Source: Thermoanaerobaculia bacterium (GTDB lineage Bacteria > Acidobacteriota > Thermoanaerobaculia > UBA5066). Taken from it: a DNA stretch of 10,135 nucleotides. Of this stretch, positions 7,294 through 10,135 are shown one piece after another. The position numbers and the translations under genes are program-made. The stretch lies in NCBI GenBank assembly GCA_023717585.1, contig JAMQPJ010000085.1:1-10135 (forward strand), given 5' to 3'. The stretch's first letter is position 1, and each line of letters starts with the position of its first letter. The notes beneath the pieces were generated by a model, which was not told the origin of the DNA, ran no database searches, and was given only the letters and a program-made list of their open reading frames with translations.

Positions 7294-7968
7294 CTACCAG
7301 CGGAGCTCTTGCCCGGAGGTCAGCGAAGACGTCTGGGCGGCGAGCTGCTTCCTCTCGGATGCCCATTTGCCGAACTCGTCGAGCTTGGCGGGGTCGATCC
7401 CCGCAGGGTCGGACTTCTTCTTCTCGAGCCAACGGTCGATCGCGCTCGTGAGCTCGTCCGCGCGCTTGCGGTCGGTATTGAAGAGCGTCATGTACGCCGA
7501 TTTCACCTCGTCCAGGCGACCGAGACCGAGATACGCCTCGGCACGGTATTCGATGGCGAGCGTGTACGCAGGCTGGATCTCGAGCGCCTTCGCATAGGCC
7601 TCGAGGGAGGCCGTGTAGTTTCCGGTCACGCGATACGCGTAGCCGAGGCTGCCCCAGGCCTGAAACATGCGCGGATCTTTCCGCGTCGCGGCGAGGAACT
7701 TCTTGATAGAGGCCTCGTGCTTGTCCTTCGCCCTTGCCTCGAGCTTCTGTTTCTTCCCGGTGTCGGCCTCGGCCGCCGCTTCCTTCTCGTATGCGACGGC
7801 CTTGTCGCGGGCGGAAATGCCGTCGTTGTAATAGCCGACGGCTTCCTGTTCGGGGGTGGCGGTTGGCAGCTGCTGGCGGGGCGGCGTCATCGCGGAGGAG
7901 CCGTCCCCGGCAGCGAGGCCGGGGATCGCCAGGGAGAGGGCAAGGGCGAGCGCGGCGGGCTGGCGCAT
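7294..7968 (-). CDS. Secreted (periplasmic) TPR-repeat protein
   Basis: Protein of 224 residues with a signal peptide (1-20, Ala/Leu-rich, cleavage plausible after A20) and no lipobox cysteine. Residues 40-95 are Lys/Glu/Ala-rich and probably helical. They are followed by at least two TPR units at about 103-136 (WGSLGYAYRVTGNYTASLEA, then KALEIQPAY) and 137-169 (AIEYRAEAYLGLGRLDEV). The C-terminus is charged. No enzymatic motif is visible; a scaffold or assembly role in the periplasm is the reasonable guess. The start is well supported: AGGAGG (complement of 7973-7978) lies 4 bases before the ATG. It follows the phosphohexomutase gene by 40 bases on the same strand, and its end overlaps the open frame of the diheme peroxidase, so all three are likely co-transcribed. 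No specific gene name can be assigned. Confidence 0.85.
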   Translation of the reverse strand: MRQPAALALALSLAIPGLAAGDGSSAMTPPRQQLPTATPEQEAVGYYNDGISARDKAVAYEKEAAAEADTGKKQKLEARAKDKHEASIKKFLAATRKDPRMFQAWGSLGYAYRVTGNYTASLEAYAKALEIQPAYTLAIEYRAEAYLGLGRLDEVKSAYMTLFNTDRKRADELTSAIDRWLEKKKSDPAGIDPAKLDEFGKWASERKQLAAQTSSLTSGQELRW

Positions 7969-8008
7969 GGGACCTCCTGTCGGGCGGGAACGATACCGCG
8001 ACCGGGTC

Positions 8009-9427
8009 TCAACCGGCGAGTTTTTCGAGCTCCGCCTCCGTCTCGTCGAGAAACCTTCCGATCAGCGCGGCATCCTCGTGCTCGGCGTAGATCCGGATCA
8101 CGGGCTCGGTGCCCGAGAGGCGGTGCAGGAGCCAGCCGCGGGAGCCGAAGATCAGCTTCACGCCGTCCATGTCGTCGAGGCCGGTCACGCGTTGGCCGCA
8201 TCGCGAGGCCGGCGGACGGGACTTCAGGCCGTCGAGGAATGCGCGGAGCACGGGCGCCGGGAGATGAAGGTCGCGCCGGCCGTAGTGCAGGGTGCCGTAG
8301 GCGGCGTCCTGCCGGGCTACGATGGCCTCGAGCGTGCCCCCCGAGTGCGCGATCGCCTCGAGGACGAGAAGGGCCGAGAGGATGCCGTCGCGCTCGGGCA
8401 GGTGAAACGCGACGCCGAGCCCCCCGGACTCCTCGCCGCCGATCGCGACCTCGCCGGAGATCATCCTCTCCGCGATGTGCTTGAACCCGATCGGCGTGAC
8501 GTGGAGCCGGACGCCGAGGTCCGCGGCGACGCGGTCGAGGAGCATCGACGTCGAGAACGTCTTCGCGATGCCTCCCCGGATCCGGCCGCGGCGCGTGAGA
8601 CTCTCGGCGAGGAGGGCGAGAATCCGGTGAGGAGTCACGAAACGCCCCGAGGCGTCCAGGACGCCGAGCCGGTCTCCGTCGCCGTCGCTCGCGAGCACGA
8701 CGTCGAAACGCCCGCCGGAAAGAGTCTCCCGCGCGGCGGCGAGATTCTCGGGAATGGGCTCGGGATGGACGCCCCCGAAGAGAGGATCCCGGGTCGCGCG
8801 CAGGGAGACGACCGTCGTGGGATGTCCGGCCCCGACGATCTCCTCGAGGAGAGTCCCGGCGGCTCCGTGAATCGCGTCGAACAGCACGCGGATCCCCGCC
8901 CTTCGGATCGCGTCGAGGTCGGCGAGCGCCGCGAGGGCGTCGCGGTAGGGGGCCCTCAGGTCGAGCGTTTCGACCGAGCCGCCGGCGCGCTCGGGCAGCG
9001 GCCGTCCGGCCGCGCGGGCGATGGCGTCGTAGGTCGCGGGCATCGCGCTGCCGCCGAACGAAGACTTGACCTTGACGCCGTTCCAGTGGGCGGGATTGTG
9101 CGAGGCGGTGATGGCGAGCCCGGCTCTCAGTCCCCGCGTCGCGACGTGCCAGGAGGCGCACGGCGTCGGGGCGGGCCGGTCGGAGAGAAGCACCCCGAAT
9201 CCGCGGGTGGCGAGGAACTCCGCGCTGTCGGCCGCGAGCTCCGGAGAGAGAAAGCGCGTGTCGAAGACGAGGGGGAGCGTCCAGGGGTCGCCCGGCTCGG
9301 TGTTCTCCTCGTCGGTGGTCCAGACGCCCGCCGCCGTCACGACATTTCGGACGCTGTCGAAGGTGAGGTCTCGGGCGATGCGGCCTCGCCAGCCGTCGGT
9401 TCCGAAGACAATGGGAGGCGCCGGCAT
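8009..9427 (-). CDS. Phosphoglucomutase/phosphomannomutase (alpha-D-phosphohexomutase)
   Basis: Cytoplasmic enzyme that interconverts hexose 1- and 6-phosphates, supplying precursors for polysaccharide and envelope glycans. The 472-residue protein has the four hallmark sites of the superfamily in order. TASHNP (107-112) holds the phosphorylated serine S109. The Mg-binding loop is DGDGDR (248-253) and the sugar-specificity loop is GEESGG (331-336). The phosphate-binding loop is RLSGTEP (436-442). The N-terminal FGTDGWRG (8-15) is also typical and fixes the start at the ATG at 9427, although the frame is open further upstream. That ATG has no Shine-Dalgarno; instead a promoter-like TGGACA-N17-GAGAAT lies immediately upstream, so translation may be leaderless. 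Glucose versus mannose specificity (pgm, algC/manB) cannot be decided from sequence alone, so no symbol is given. It is divergent from pgsA and heads the row that includes the TPR and diheme genes. Confidence 0.93.
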   Translation of the reverse strand: MPAPPIVFGTDGWRGRIARDLTFDSVRNVVTAAGVWTTDEENTEPGDPWTLPLVFDTRFLSPELAADSAEFLATRGFGVLLSDRPAPTPCASWHVATRGLRAGLAITASHNPAHWNGVKVKSSFGGSAMPATYDAIARAAGRPLPERAGGSVETLDLRAPYRDALAALADLDAIRRAGIRVLFDAIHGAAGTLLEEIVGAGHPTTVVSLRATRDPLFGGVHPEPIPENLAAARETLSGGRFDVVLASDGDGDRLGVLDASGRFVTPHRILALLAESLTRRGRIRGGIAKTFSTSMLLDRVAADLGVRLHVTPIGFKHIAERMISGEVAIGGEESGGLGVAFHLPERDGILSALLVLEAIAHSGGTLEAIVARQDAAYGTLHYGRRDLHLPAPVLRAFLDGLKSRPPASRCGQRVTGLDDMDGVKLIFGSRGWLLHRLSGTEPVIRIYAEHEDAALIGRFLDETEAELEKLAG

Positions 9428-9437
9428 GAGAGGGTTG

Positions 9438-9466
9438 ATTCTCGGGGAGCGCGGTGTGCCTGTCCA
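9438..9466 (-). promoter_or_regulatory. Predicted promoter of the phosphohexomutase gene (TGGACA-N17-GAGAAT)
   Basis: On the minus strand TGGACA (9466-9461) matches the -35 consensus at five of six bases. The ideal 17-base spacer separates it from GAGAAT (9443-9438), which matches the -10 at four of six. The -10 ends only 10 bases before the ATG at 9427, so transcription would begin about 3-4 bases before the start codon. The intervening bases are pyrimidine-rich and cannot act as a Shine-Dalgarno. Confidence 0.5.
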
Positions 9467-9473
9467 GCGCGGG

Positions 9474-9499
9474 CCGCGCGACGACCCTGCCGCGCGCGG
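9474..9499. repeat. CG-rich inverted repeat in the mutase/pgsA divergent region
   Basis: CCGCGCG at 9474-9480 is the exact reverse complement of CGCGCGG at 9493-9499, with a 12-base gap. It sits between the -35 of the minus-strand mutase promoter and the -10 of pgsA, where an operator could affect both genes. Alternating CG words arise easily by chance in GC-rich DNA. Confidence 0.3.
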
Positions 9500-9502
9500 G
9501 TC

Positions 9503-9508
9503 TAGAAT
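9503..9508 (+). promoter_or_regulatory. Predicted -10 box (TAGAAT) just upstream of pgsA
   Basis: TAGAAT at 9503-9508 matches the -10 consensus at five of six positions and ends 10 bases before the GTG at 9519. The expected transcription start is near 9515-9517, leaving a leader of only 2-4 bases. I see no clear -35 hexamer at 16-18 bases. The geometry mirrors the boxes before the mutase and transglycosylase genes. Confidence 0.42.
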
Positions 9509-9518
9509 CCCGTCCCAG

Positions 9519-10121
9519 GTGTTCGTAAACGTCCCCAACGCGCTCACGCTCTTTCGCATTTTTCTCGTTCCGTTTCTCGTCGTCCTTCTCCTGACGAAGC
9601 TGCCGGCCCGCGAGTACATCGCGCTCGCCGTCTTCCTCCTGGCCGCGCTGACGGACTGGTTGGATGGCTATCTGGCGCGACGCTTCAAGAAAGTCACGAC
9701 GATGGGAACGCTCCTGGACCCCATCGCGGACAAGCTCCTCGTCTCGGCGGCGCTCATCTCCCTCGTCGACCTGCAGGAAGCGGACGCGTGGGCCGTGTGC
9801 ATCATCATCGGGCGGGAGTTCGCGGTGTCGGGCCTGCGCTCGATCGCCTCGAGCCGAGGCATCATCATCGCCGCCTCGAAGCTCGGCAAGTGGAAGATGG
9901 TGACGCAGGTCGTCGGGATCTCGCTCATGATTCTGGGCGGGAAGCTCGACGACATCGGGCTCTGGCGCAGGACGGGCCGCGCGGCCCTCTACGTCATGAC
10001 TGCGATGGCCCTCGTCTCGGGCGTCGACTACTTCCGGAGATTCCTGAAGCCGCTCCTCGCCAAAGAGCGCGAGGAAGAGGCGGCCCACGCCCGGTCCCGG
10101 GAAGCGGCCGCGGGGACCTAG
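9519..10121 (+). CDS. pgsA: CDP-diacylglycerol--glycerol-3-phosphate 3-phosphatidyltransferase
   Basis: Integral inner-membrane enzyme that transfers phosphatidyl from CDP-diacylglycerol to glycerol 3-phosphate, the committed step to phosphatidylglycerol and cardiolipin. Starting at GTG 9519 gives 200 residues beginning VNVPNALTLFRIFLVPF (3-19), the usual PgsA opening. The CDP-alcohol phosphotransferase signature DG-x2-AR-x8-G-x3-D-x3-D is complete: D49, G50, A53, R54, G63, D67 and D71. Several hydrophobic segments (about 8-27, 32-46, 72-84, 91-107, 126-140 and 155-168) fit the family's multi-span topology. A charged Glu/Ala/Arg tail of some 20 residues ends the protein. The frame is open much further upstream, but that would run into the divergent mutase gene and adds nothing family-like. 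No ATG lies near the conserved start. There is no Shine-Dalgarno, and TAGAAT lies 10 bases upstream. A closely related CDP-alcohol phosphatidyltransferase is the main alternative. Confidence 0.9.
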   Translation: MFVNVPNALTLFRIFLVPFLVVLLLTKLPAREYIALAVFLLAALTDWLDGYLARRFKKVTTMGTLLDPIADKLLVSAALISLVDLQEADAWAVCIIIGREFAVSGLRSIASSRGIIIAASKLGKWKMVTQVVGISLMILGGKLDDIGLWRRTGRAALYVMTAMALVSGVDYFRRFLKPLLAKEREEEAAHARSREAAAGT

Positions 10122-10123
10122 CG

Positions 10124-10135
10124 ATGCGCCCTCAG
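10124..10135 (+). CDS. Possible start of the next gene (cut by the window edge)
   Basis: An ATG lies 2 bases after the pgsA stop, with GGGGA (10112-10116) 7 bases upstream as a possible ribosome site. Only four codons are visible, so neither reality nor function can be judged. Tight spacing would fit co-transcription with pgsA. Confidence 0.25.

Noticed and set aside
7969..8008. Possible promoter for the minus-strand TPR gene (TTGAGA followed by TATCGT)
   Set aside because: The spacer is only 11 bases, too short for a sigma-70-type promoter. Co-transcription from the mutase gene is more likely.
7887..10088. Very long open frames on both strands across the mutase and pgsA genes (for example 733 codons on minus, 549 codons on plus at 7856-9505)
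   Set aside because: Their translations are Arg/Pro/Gly/Ala-rich with no domain motifs and lie opposite or out of frame with genes having intact catalytic motifs. They reflect scarce stop codons in GC-rich DNA.
1..10135. Search for CRISPR arrays, tRNAs, insertion sequences, phage or defence genes
   Set aside because: No regularly spaced repeats, cloverleaf-like segments, transposase or integrase motifs or terminal inverted repeats were seen. The region reads as ordinary core chromosome.

Overview
The window is a GC-rich bacterial chromosome segment with third codon positions almost always G or C. It carries eight substantially complete protein genes and two gene fragments at its edges. The gene set (type IV pilus motor ATPase, alanyl-tRNA synthetase, lytic transglycosylase, TPR and AIM24-like proteins, diheme peroxidase, phosphohexomutase, PgsA, a Tat-exported protein) points to a diderm bacterium. 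The style of the PilT, diheme peroxidase and TPR proteins suggests Acidobacteriota or a former deltaproteobacterial lineage. That placement is inference; nothing in the window proves it. I found no phage, insertion sequence, CRISPR array, tRNA or rRNA, and no stretch over 300 bases without a gene.

Layout. Positions 1-121 (minus) hold the N-terminus of a Tat-exported protein. A short divergent control region (122-245) separates it from a plus-strand block: pilT-type ATPase (246-1424), alaS (1430-4222), an SLT-family lytic transglycosylase (4259-5002) and a TPR-AIM24-like fusion protein (5019-6293). pilT and alaS are 5 bases apart and look translationally linked. The transglycosylase has its own perfect -10 box, and the TPR-AIM24 gene follows it by 16 bases. 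This block meets, almost end to end (9-base gap at 6294-6302), a minus-strand block running from right to left: phosphoglucomutase/phosphomannomutase (9427-8009), a secreted TPR protein (7968-7294) and a diheme cytochrome c peroxidase family protein (7190-6303, probably starting further upstream). A second divergent control region (9428-9518) separates the mutase from plus-strand pgsA (9519-10121). A further gene may begin at 10124.

How the genes relate. Most are cell-envelope or housekeeping functions: pilus retraction, peptidoglycan cleavage, sugar-phosphate interconversion for envelope polysaccharide, phosphatidylglycerol synthesis and a periplasmic diheme enzyme. I see no clearly new multi-gene system. 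The points most worth following up are these: three genes have a -10-like box 9-10 bases before the start codon and no Shine-Dalgarno site, which suggests leaderless mRNAs; the diheme peroxidase has a clear signal-peptide reading frame upstream of its first ATG but no normal start codon for it; a TPR-AIM24-like fusion sits beside a lytic transglycosylase; and the alanyl-tRNA synthetase has an unusual Gly/Ser-rich linker before its C-terminal domain.
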